From the NCBI GenBank assembly GCA_028679485.1, contig JAJRBL010000256.1, positions 1-6,219 on the forward strand: a DNA stretch of 6,219 bases. Reading direction: 5' to 3'. A model generated the notes under the pieces. It did no database searches and was not told where the DNA came from. It saw only the letters and a list, made by a program, of their open reading frames with translations. Below, in pieces: positions 1 to 5,909 of this stretch; positions within the stretch are counted from its first letter, which is position 1, and each line of letters begins with the position of its first letter. Made by a program: the position numbers and the translations under genes. Origin of the DNA: Methanospirillum sp. Lineage in GTDB: Archaea > Halobacteriota > Methanomicrobia > Methanomicrobiales > Methanospirillaceae.

Positions 1-780
1 TATCGTGAAGGGAAACGGCAGGGATCCCTGGTGATCTTCAGGGATAAAAAAAAGCAGTTCAAAGTCACCTCCCCCGTAAAGAGCTGCATCGAGAGCCCGG
101 GATCTCTCTGCATCTTCAGGTACGGGGATCCGTGAAGAGATAATCTCCATTCCTATCCCTGAAATATCCCCTATATCATACAGGGAAAGGGCAAGCCCGT
201 CGCTGATATCCATCATGGCGGTCACGCCTGCCTTCCTGGCCGCGATACCCTCCTGGATCCGCGGCTGCGGTTCGCAGAGATTATTCCAGAATCTCCTGTC
301 ACCTTCAAGACCGAGAATTGCCCTGCCGAGTATACCGGTTACTCCGATCAGATCCCCGGGTTCTGCCCCTCTCCGCCTGACTGGAGAGCCGTCACGGACG
401 ATCCCTATCCCGGTGGAGACGATGGTCAGTTCCCCGTGGGCATCAAGATCCCCTCCTGCGTATACTGCCCTGTACGTTCTGCAGCAGGCATCTGCTCCCC
501 TGACGATCTGTTCCAGCCTCTCTTCCCTGTCAAGTCCTATAGCCAGGAATACCTGAACCGGTTCTGCTCCCATTGCCGCGATATCACTGATAGTCACCGC
601 AACAGACATCCATCCGATCTGCCAGTCGGTCATACCGCCGGGAAAGTCGGTCTTCTCATGGAGCATATCGGTAGAAGTTACCAGCGAATAATCCCCAAGG
701 TGAAGGACAGCACAGTCGTCGCTGCAGGTCTCATCACCGGTAACCCTTCTGATGGTCCCGAGGAGTGCCCTGTCATCCAT
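1..780 (-). CDS. thiL: Thiamine-monophosphate kinase ThiL, 3' end cut off by window edge
   Basis: ThiL phosphorylates thiamine monophosphate with ATP to give thiamine diphosphate, the cytosolic last step of cofactor synthesis. The minus frame is open for 260 codons from ATG at 780 to the left edge with no stop, so the C-terminus is missing (the family is about 290-330 residues). Visible landmarks: SDDCAVL near residues 20-26 (the usual GDDAAV metal/ATP site, with Ser for Gly), STDMLHE at 36-42, SDIAAMGA at 65-72, the MDISDGLA block near 189-196, and GGGDFELLF near 235-243 (usual GEDYELLF). It starts 1 base after the DUF460 stop, so it is translationally linked to it. GGGAGA at 785-790 (minus) is a good ribosome-binding site for this ATG. 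An in-frame ATG at 792 would add four residues but has a poorer site. Identity is firm; the exact start is slightly uncertain. Confidence 0.93.
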   Translation of the reverse strand, partial: MDDRALLGTIRRVTGDETCSDDCAVLHLGDYSLVTSTDMLHEKTDFPGGMTDWQIGWMSVAVTISDIAAMGAEPVQVFLAIGLDREERLEQIVRGADACCRTYRAVYAGGDLDAHGELTIVSTGIGIVRDGSPVRRRGAEPGDLIGVTGILGRAILGLEGDRRFWNNLCEPQPRIQEGIAARKAGVTAMMDISDGLALSLYDIGDISGIGMEIISSRIPVPEDAERSRALDAALYGGGDFELLFFIPEDHQGSLPFPFTI

Positions 781-781
781 G

Positions 782-2722
782 CTATCTCCCATGCCTTTCC
801 CGTTCTGCAAGATACTCTTTCATCAGTCCGTTCAGCATCTCCTCTCCCTTTCCTCTCCTGAATTCAGCCAGTTCGTCATTCCATGTCTCGATGGCATCCT
901 CCAGCCGCTCTTCGTCACAGGAACCGATCTCTCCCTTTACCTGGACCTGAAGATCGCGGGAACAGACCAGGGGCAGTTCCTCCTGATAAAAGACATCCCT
1001 GAGTTCGTGACTGATGCTCTCAACAATTTTTTCGTTGATAACAACGGCATAAATACCGTATTTTGTAATTTCATGAATAATCCCCTTTCCCCATGATGAA
1101 AGGCTTGTGACATACAGGACGTCTCCTGCTTGTATCCCCATCCTATCCGAGAGAAGACGGACACTCTCCCGGGAGAGATCCGGGAGAACCTTCATCATCC
1201 GGGTTCCCAGGGGACGACCCTCCTCTTTTGTCTCCTTTATTCGTTTCAGGCGTCTCTGAAGTTTTTTGTTGTTCCGTTCCTCGTGCCTGAGCCTGACTTT
1301 GAGATTGGCGATGATCTGATCCCGTCTGATGATCTCCGGCTCCTTGTTGATACCGCTCTCACGTTCAGCTTTTAAGGCAGATATCCGGCCGAGCAGTCTT
1401 CGGTTCTGCCTTTTCAGTTCCTCTGTCTCTTTCTGGAGATCTGCAACCAGTTCCCTGAGATCCTTCACTTTTCCATCAAGGATCCGGACCCGTTCGTCTG
1501 AGGAGTCAAGAATGATCTCTGGTTTCTTCTCCTCGGTCTTTATCCTCGTGTCCTTCCCGGCCGAAAGGATCTGTTCGAGAGACTGTCCCCGGATAATCCC
1601 TGCTTTTACCTCGTCGAGGTCTACCCCGGGGGGGGCCCGCCTGAGGATTATCGAGAATTTATGCTTCCAGAACCGGTATGCTTCCAGTGCTGCCGTCAGG
1701 GCATCGCGCTCGTGGTCGTTGCCGTACGGGAATTTACCTGCAAGTTCATACTTTGTCTCAACGCTGATATCCTGTCTCGGGGTATGGGGTACAGCCTGGA
1801 ATGCACGCCTGATCTTCTCTACCGTGAAGGGCATCGGTACGACATCTGATGCGATTACTACCGGCTTTCCCAGGGACCAGAGGAGTTCGATGACATCTGC
1901 CATCGTCATCTGGCGCGAACTATGAAGCCTGATGAGTTCGCCGTTGAGGTCGAGGACTGCTATACCTATCGTGGTGCCGGGATCAATACCTACGATCAGG
2001 TATTTTGGCCGCACCGAGAGGGGACGATACTGGATCCGCTCCAGTCTCTTTCCCGAGAGGCGTACCTGGACATCCCCTCCCCGCGATGAGGAAACCGGGA
2101 TCTGGTCCCGCTGTTCGCGAACGTGGAATATTACCCTGGATACTCCACCGAATGCCTTGTACTCCTTCTTCCAGTACTGGATTCCTTTCGTCTGGAGTCC
2201 GTGTTCAACCTCACGGGCATACCTGAGAACGTTTCCATGGATCTTGCGTGCGTACCTGTTCTGGCTCCATCCTCCCTTGCCAGGAGAACGGTTGCGGGTA
2301 ACTGCTATTTCCGTCTCCTTTTCAAAGGCTACGACCTCCACCCCTGCTCCGAAATATGCTACCAGGGCTATGGCCCGTGCTTCTGCAAAGGGATCGAAAC
2401 GGTCAAAGGTGATGTTGAACCGCGAAGCTATCTGCACCAGGCCGGTCTGCCGCTCTCCCCCGGTAACTGCCACGAACCGTGTCCGCGATGGGAGTTGTTC
2501 CAGAAAACGGTAGATATCCGGGGTATGCGGGGCGACTTCCTGGACCGAGTCGACAGCGAGGATATCAGGTTGGAACCTGCGGACTAGCTGTATGAGCCGG
2601 TGGAGCGATACGGTCATCTCCTTTGAGACAATCCCGTCCTCCGAGATTATCAGGGCGTATCTGGGCTGAACGGTTCGTGAACGGACCGAGCCGGTTATCA
2701 GGTCGATGCCAAATATCTTCAC
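782..2722 (-). CDS. COG2433/DUF460 protein, putative RNase H-fold (RuvC/YqgF-like) nuclease with coiled coil
   Basis: Archaeal protein of the family described as a possible RuvC/YqgF-type nuclease; its substrate is unknown to me. The 646 residues divide into: (1) a first RNase H-like half, about 1-125, with GIDLI (D7), LAVDS (D58) and D110/E114 before a helix; (2) a basic segment, about 130-235, with GKGGWSQNRYAR at 148-159; (3) a second RNase H-like domain, about 240-352, with GIDPGTT (D247), VIASDV (D293) and NDHERDAL (D336, D340); (4) a charged coiled coil, about 405-500; (5) a C-terminal globular part, about 508-646. The start is GTG at 2722, overlapping the RIO2 stop by 4 bases; GGTGA at 2727-2731 is its ribosome-binding site, and the GIDLI strand at residues 5-9 requires this start. 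Nuclease activity and an RNA substrate are inferences from fold and neighbour. The family call is strong. Confidence 0.9.
   Translation of the reverse strand: MKIFGIDLITGSVRSRTVQPRYALIISEDGIVSKEMTVSLHRLIQLVRRFQPDILAVDSVQEVAPHTPDIYRFLEQLPSRTRFVAVTGGERQTGLVQIASRFNITFDRFDPFAEARAIALVAYFGAGVEVVAFEKETEIAVTRNRSPGKGGWSQNRYARKIHGNVLRYAREVEHGLQTKGIQYWKKEYKAFGGVSRVIFHVREQRDQIPVSSSRGGDVQVRLSGKRLERIQYRPLSVRPKYLIVGIDPGTTIGIAVLDLNGELIRLHSSRQMTMADVIELLWSLGKPVVIASDVVPMPFTVEKIRRAFQAVPHTPRQDISVETKYELAGKFPYGNDHERDALTAALEAYRFWKHKFSIILRRAPPGVDLDEVKAGIIRGQSLEQILSAGKDTRIKTEEKKPEIILDSSDERVRILDGKVKDLRELVADLQKETEELKRQNRRLLGRISALKAERESGINKEPEIIRRDQIIANLKVRLRHEERNNKKLQRRLKRIKETKEEGRPLGTRMMKVLPDLSRESVRLLSDRMGIQAGDVLYVTSLSSWGKGIIHEITKYGIYAVVINEKIVESISHELRDVFYQEELPLVCSRDLQVQVKGEIGSCDEERLEDAIETWNDELAEFRRGKGEEMLNGLMKEYLAERERHGR
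785..790 (-). promoter_or_regulatory. Ribosome-binding site of thiL, inside the 3' end of the DUF460 gene
   Basis: On the minus strand GGGAGA lies 4 bases before the ATG at 780 and inside the last codons of the upstream gene. It favours the start at 780 over the in-frame ATG at 792 and suggests coupled re-initiation. Confidence 0.6.
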
Positions 2723-3576
2723 CCGGTCACCAGGTTCATGATCTCTTCGATATCAGAGATTATCTTATACCGCCGCCTGAAAAAGGCACTGATCGTCTCG
2801 AGATCATGCCCCAGTATTTCGGACGCGTTTTCATGGGAAGGGGGTACCCATTGAGGCCAGTCGATGATCCAGATCTTCTCTCCGTCATACATGATGTTGT
2901 ACTCCGAGAGATCGCCGTGGATATATCCGGCTGCATATGCGGTGCGAACCTGTGAGAGTATATTCTTAAGCACATACCCAGGATCGGCAAGGGTGCAGTC
3001 ACTCAGGCGTTCTCCTGCGATATAGGTCATGGCGATTACATTCCTGTTTATTGCGAGGGGTACAGGAACATGAATGGATCTCTCGAGTGCATGGAGGGCA
3101 AGGTACTCCTGCTCTGCCGAGAAATGGGATGCGATTACCCAGGGACAATGTCCTTTTTCCGGGAGGTATCTCCGTCCCAGCCTGACGGTCTGAAAGGATC
3201 GCTGTCCTATCCGGTGCAGCTTGAGTATCACCGGCCCGGTTCCGAGTGCCTCGTAGATAAGGGATTCTTTTCCCTCACCGATGCGTGAACCGAGCGCACT
3301 AATAACGCCCTTTTTTACCAGGTGCGAGACCGCAAGGGTGTCATATCCGTTGAATACGAGCGTGTACCCGGGATAAGGCACCTGGGTAAATTTTACCATC
3401 CCTTTTTCCATCAGTTTCGAGAGCCTGAACTGGGTTTCGCCTGCAGAAAAGCGGCTGTTCTGAATAATCTCCTCGACAGGAACCCAGGAAAAACGGCCCA
3501 TCAGGTATTCGATGGACTGGAGAATACGAAGTTCGTAACGATGAAGGGATTTGATATGGTCTGCCGAGAGATGCAT
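2719..3576 (-). CDS. rio2: RIO2-type atypical serine/threonine kinase
   Basis: RIO2 kinases/ATPases act in late maturation of the small ribosomal subunit in archaea and eukaryotes. This 285-residue protein has the family layout. An N-terminal winged helix, about 1-92, ends in SHLVKKG. A glycine-rich nucleotide loop with IGEGKES is at 99-105, and the ATP-binding lysine is in ILKLHRIG (K119). A flexible basic stretch with RRY is near 135. The catalytic loop HGDLSEYNI (D222, N227) is at 220-228, and the metal-binding IIDWPQW (D239) is at 237-243. The IDWPQ form, rather than IDFP, is characteristic of RIO2 over RIO1. All active-site residues are present, so it should be active. The start is ATG at 3576, with no clear Shine-Dalgarno upstream, so a leaderless or short-leader message is possible. 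It is the first gene of the rio2-DUF460-thiL unit and overlaps DUF460 by 4 bases (GTGA). Confidence 0.95.
   Translation of the reverse strand: MHLSADHIKSLHRYELRILQSIEYLMGRFSWVPVEEIIQNSRFSAGETQFRLSKLMEKGMVKFTQVPYPGYTLVFNGYDTLAVSHLVKKGVISALGSRIGEGKESLIYEALGTGPVILKLHRIGQRSFQTVRLGRRYLPEKGHCPWVIASHFSAEQEYLALHALERSIHVPVPLAINRNVIAMTYIAGERLSDCTLADPGYVLKNILSQVRTAYAAGYIHGDLSEYNIMYDGEKIWIIDWPQWVPPSHENASEILGHDLETISAFFRRRYKIISDIEEIMNLVTG
2727..2731 (-). promoter_or_regulatory. Ribosome-binding site for the GTG start of the DUF460 gene
   Basis: GGTGA on the minus strand, 4 bases before GTG at 2722 and inside the last RIO2 codons. It matches the archaeal anti-Shine-Dalgarno and supports the unusual GTG start in the GTGA overlap. 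Confidence 0.55.
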
Positions 3577-3603
3577 CTGCTTATGGTTTTATAGCCCCGG
3601 CAT

Positions 3604-3610
3604 GTTATAC
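3604..3610. promoter_or_regulatory. Candidate bidirectional TATA-like element in the 54-base divergent gap
   Basis: The sequence is GTTATAC on plus and GTATAAC on minus. Its centre lies about 24 bases before the plus ATG (3631) and about 31 bases before the minus ATG (3576), near the usual distance of an archaeal TATA box from the transcription start. Neither gene has a visible Shine-Dalgarno, which would fit leaderless messages. A second AT-rich stretch, TTTTATAG at 3587-3594, is an alternative box for the plus gene. Assigned by position only. Confidence 0.35.
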
Positions 3611-3630
3611 CCAATGGCATAGTTGTTCAG

Positions 3631-4326
3631 ATGAAAACCCGTTGTGATCGCTGTTCTGAGCCCGCGGTACTCTTCCAGCGGTATTCAGGAAGGTATCTGT
3701 GTGCTGCGCATCTCGCTGAGGATATCATTTCACGGGTAAAAAGGACAATCCGTGCCCAGGGAGGTCTTGGCAGAAAAAACCGGTTCGTTCTCATACCCGG
3801 AGGCGATGCATTTATCCTGCTTGTGTACCTCTTCGGACAGATAACCGGGATGAGACCAGACACCAGGGTGGTAATCCTGAACACCGGAGGATACGTCCCG
3901 GAATTATCAGTCCTTACTGCCCTTCTCCCGCCGGGAGTCCGGGTTCAGGTACAGGATATTCCGCCGGAAAAGACCGGAGAGGTGATACAGGCACACCAGG
4001 CTGATCGCATCCTGTCTGCTGAAAGTCTTGAAGAGAGTGCCGCGCTGGTACTTGGTGCCATTCTGACCGGCAATTCTTCTTCTCTCGTCTCTCCTCCGGT
4101 GCATCATGAGTACGTTCATCTTTTTCCCCTGCGGGAGATTCCCGAAGAAGAGATCGATCTCCTCGTCTCGTACTATGCTCTGCCGGGTGCAGTTCAGGAG
4201 AAAAAAGAACCCTCTTCAGCACGGCTTTTGCTTGATGCTCTCGTCCGGAAGCACCCCTCAGTTCCGTTCTCCGTTATCAGGTATGCAGACAGGTTACAGA
4301 ACTGCATGAACCAGCAGCAGCCCTGA
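3631..4326 (+). CDS. Degenerate TtuA/Ncs6-like PP-loop protein with N-terminal zinc finger (probable pseudoenzyme)
   Basis: I read this 231-residue protein as a relative of the tRNA 2-thiolation ATPases TtuA/Ncs6 that has lost its catalytic parts. Kept features: an N-terminal zinc site C5xxC8...C24xxH27, the following helix (about 28-43), a strand-loop at 51-61 where the PP-loop belongs, a segment near 125-147 that lines up with the TGHNxDDEA-LLGNLL block, and a tail with LREIPEEEI near 171-179 and a conserved end with RYADRL near 218-223. Lost features: SGGKDS has become PGGDAF (56-61), the GHNLDDE signature has become SAESLEE (129-135), and the central CxxC that holds the iron-sulfur cluster or sulfur is absent. 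It is also shorter than the roughly 300 residues of active members. The reading frame is intact, so it is probably a working non-catalytic protein rather than a decaying gene. It starts at ATG 3631, divergent from rio2, and lies 113 bases before nadE. Family placement is moderately sure; function is unknown. Confidence 0.65.
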   Translation: MKTRCDRCSEPAVLFQRYSGRYLCAAHLAEDIISRVKRTIRAQGGLGRKNRFVLIPGGDAFILLVYLFGQITGMRPDTRVVILNTGGYVPELSVLTALLPPGVRVQVQDIPPEKTGEVIQAHQADRILSAESLEESAALVLGAILTGNSSSLVSPPVHHEYVHLFPLREIPEEEIDLLVSYYALPGAVQEKKEPSSARLLLDALVRKHPSVPFSVIRYADRLQNCMNQQQP

Positions 4327-4352
4327 AAGGATTCGTCCGCATGGTTTCAGGG
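4321..4352 (+). repeat. 8-bp perfect inverted repeat across the stop codon, possible 3'-end hairpin
   Basis: CCCTGAAA at 4321-4328 pairs exactly with TTTCAGGG at 4345-4352 across a 16-base loop; the left arm contains the TGA stop. The loop itself holds GGA-TTCG-TCC (4329-4338), a small hairpin with a TTCG loop. No T-run follows, so it is not a classic terminator. It could be an RNA 3'-end or processing structure. Confidence 0.4.
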
Positions 4353-4400
4353 ACAACTCCAGAGCGGATACCGGGCATACAGGTTCACCGTTGAGGGAAA

Positions 4401-4436
4401 GTACCCTTTTCACCGGGGTACACCAAATGATGTACC
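4401..4436 (+). promoter_or_regulatory. Overlapping GTAC inverted repeats directly upstream of nadE
   Basis: Three arms lie just before the nadE ATG: GTACCC at 4401-4406, GGGTACA at 4416-4422 and TGTACC at 4431-4436. The first and second form a 6-bp inverted repeat with a 9-base spacer. The second and third form another 6-bp inverted repeat with an 8-base spacer. Because the middle arm is shared, only one hairpin could form at a time; alternatively these are adjacent operator half-sites. The last arm ends 3 bases before the ATG. A regulatory role is inference from position and symmetry. Confidence 0.35.
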
Positions 4437-4439
4437 ATC

Positions 4440-5180
4440 ATGACAACAGAATCATTACCAGATCTGAACGATATTCTCGCTCTTCTGAAAGAATCCCTCC
4501 GGTCGAGTGGTGCATCAGGATTTGTGCTCGGGCTTTCCGGGGGGGTTGATTCTGCAGTCGCTGCAGCCCTCTGCACCCGGGCAGCAGGTACCGGTGCAGT
4601 CCGGGGTTTTTTTCTTCCCAGTATGGTCACCCGGACGGATGATGCAGAGGATGTACACATGCTCGGGGATCTCCTCGGGATAGAGGTCAGGACGATTCCT
4701 ATTGGGCCTATCATCGATCGTTACCGCGATATTCCGGGTTTTCTTGAGACACCCTATCTCGTAGGAAACCTCATGGCCAGGACCAGGATGACCCTGTTAT
4801 ACTATCAGGCAAATGCATCAGGCATGCTTGTCTGTGGCACCTCCAACCGGACCGAGTTCCTGCTCGGGTACTGTACGAAACACGGTGATAATGCTGCCGA
4901 TGTCCAGCCAATTATCCATCTTTTGAAGTCAGAAGTCTGGGGTCTTGCGCGGATCCTGGACCTTCCTGACCGGATTGTTTCAAAAGCGCCAAGTGCCGGA
5001 TTATGGCAGGACCAGACAGACGAAGGAGAGATTGGCATGTCTTACGAGGTTATCGATACCGCAATCCGGAACCTGGAGAACCGGTCATGGATACCGGAAA
5101 CCGATGATGAGAGGATGGTGCTTGAGAGGATCCGGAAGGCTGCGCATAAACAGTATCCGGCTCTTCAGGTGAAGAGGTAA
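4440..5180 (+). CDS. nadE: NH3-dependent NAD+ synthetase NadE
   Basis: NadE makes NAD+ from deamido-NAD+ (nicotinate adenine dinucleotide), ATP and ammonia, the last cytosolic step of NAD synthesis. The 246-residue length is typical for the archaeal single-domain, ammonia-using enzyme; there is no glutaminase domain. Visible motifs: the PP-loop SGGVDS at 33-38, GTSNRTE at 133-139, GYCTKHGDNAADVQPI at 143-158, and KAPSAGLWQDQTDEGEIG at 182-199, which shapes the deamido-NAD and phosphate site. All expected catalytic parts are present. The start is ATG at 4440. ATGs at 4427 and 4430 are out of frame, and no Shine-Dalgarno precedes the chosen start, so a leaderless or structured leader is possible. 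It follows the degenerate PP-loop gene in the same direction. Its last 16 bases overlap the 3' end of the convergent isomerase gene. Confidence 0.96.
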   Translation: MTTESLPDLNDILALLKESLRSSGASGFVLGLSGGVDSAVAAALCTRAAGTGAVRGFFLPSMVTRTDDAEDVHMLGDLLGIEVRTIPIGPIIDRYRDIPGFLETPYLVGNLMARTRMTLLYYQANASGMLVCGTSNRTEFLLGYCTKHGDNAADVQPIIHLLKSEVWGLARILDLPDRIVSKAPSAGLWQDQTDEGEIGMSYEVIDTAIRNLENRSWIPETDDERMVLERIRKAAHKQYPALQVKR

Positions 5181-5869
5181 AGGTGCGAGAATTCCCGGAG
5201 GAATTCCCCGGGACGATTCAGGAACCGGAGAAGTTTTTCATCTCCCACGCATCCGTAGAGATCGCTTTGCGGAAACGGTTTGGGAAGGGTTTTTCCTGTT
5301 GCCTCAATTATCCGGATCTCCGGTATTCTATCGGGATAATGCGTATTTTTCCCGATTAACCCGTCGGAAAAGAGGTAATACGCAGCTCCCCGGAGTTTCT
5401 CAAAGGGGAGATAATCGCTTGTGAATGAGGATGATACCAGGTTTGCCATAAGCAGGGTTTTATCAGACGGATTTACGGTTACATGTCCGTACCCGGGAGG
5501 AATCAGCACCAGGTCTCCTGAATGTGCCTTGACCAGGATGAGGTCTGAGAGATCCTGTTTCTGGAGCAGGTACAATGCATCTCCTTCCAGGACCTCGTAG
5601 ATCTCCGGGTAAGATACCCCGTCCGGGGAAAGGGGATGATAATGTCCTTTCGTTTTGATCCATTCGCCACAGATGATTCTTGCGGGAATCCTGGTCACAT
5701 CATACCTGATATGGTTTGCAGACAGCCATTCGCGGTCCTCTTCATCCTTTGCAACAGCCCGGAACATCTCGTACGCCTGCCCTTTGCACGAGCACTCCGG
5801 ATCAGCAAATACTGCTCTCAGTTCAGTAAAACTCCGGACGTCCGGGTTTGTCAATGGGAGAGCCTGCAT
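5165..5869 (-). CDS. pgi: Cupin-type (archaeal) glucose-6-phosphate isomerase
   Basis: This is the metal-dependent cupin phosphoglucose isomerase of Euryarchaeota, unrelated to the classical PGI fold, which interconverts glucose 6-phosphate and fructose 6-phosphate in gluconeogenesis and glycolysis. In the 234 residues the signature TKGHYH sits at 73-78, giving metal ligands H76 and H78. PEIYEVLEG at 88-96 supplies E89, and PPGYGHVTVN at 124-133 supplies H129. These match the His-His-Glu-His set of the Pyrococcus enzyme, with a slightly longer loop between H78 and E89. The start is ATG at 5869, preceded by GGAGAGG at 5871-5877. An ATG at 5879 is out of frame. It lies 40 bases after the NrpR-like gene on the same strand, so the two may be cotranscribed. 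Its end (TGA at 5165-5167) overlaps nadE tail to tail by 16 bases. Confidence 0.92.
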   Translation of the reverse strand: MQALPLTNPDVRSFTELRAVFADPECSCKGQAYEMFRAVAKDEEDREWLSANHIRYDVTRIPARIICGEWIKTKGHYHPLSPDGVSYPEIYEVLEGDALYLLQKQDLSDLILVKAHSGDLVLIPPGYGHVTVNPSDKTLLMANLVSSSFTSDYLPFEKLRGAAYYLFSDGLIGKNTHYPDRIPEIRIIEATGKTLPKPFPQSDLYGCVGDEKLLRFLNRPGEFLREFSHLYLFT

Positions 5870-5870
5870 G

Positions 5871-5877
5871 CCTCTCC
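5871..5877 (-). promoter_or_regulatory. Ribosome-binding site of the isomerase gene
   Basis: GGAGAGG on the minus strand, immediately before the ATG at 5869. It is the clearest Shine-Dalgarno in the window and decides the start against the out-of-frame ATG at 5879. Confidence 0.6.
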
Positions 5878-5909
5878 ATGATTCCTGGAAATACTAATAC
5901 CTATGCCCA

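Noticed and set aside
1329..1925. Open plus-strand frame of 198 codons, and several shorter plus-strand frames between 215 and 3594
   Set aside because: They lie entirely antisense to thiL, the DUF460 gene and rio2, which have clear family motifs. Their products are Ser/Arg/Pro-rich with no recognisable domain, as expected for shadow frames in GC-moderate coding DNA.
3907..4222. Minus-strand frames of 70 and 102 codons opposite the PP-loop-like gene
   Set aside because: Rich in charged and Arg residues, no motif and no upstream signals. The plus frame has a zinc site and family-like order, so these are shadows.
3631..4326. Calling the PP-loop-like gene a pseudogene or an active TtuA
   Set aside because: The frame is uninterrupted with a plausible start and stop, so it is not a broken gene. 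The PP-loop and cluster cysteines are missing, so it is not an active enzyme of that family.
4321..4360. The 8-bp inverted repeat as a classic intrinsic terminator
   Set aside because: No T-run follows the right arm, and the loop is long at 16 bases. Kept only as an RNA structure candidate.
5882..5890. TTCC-T-GGAA palindrome between the NrpR-like gene and the isomerase gene, considered as an NrpR operator
   Set aside because: The known NrpR operator is GGAA-N6-TTCC, with the opposite arm order and a longer spacer. This short palindrome does not match.
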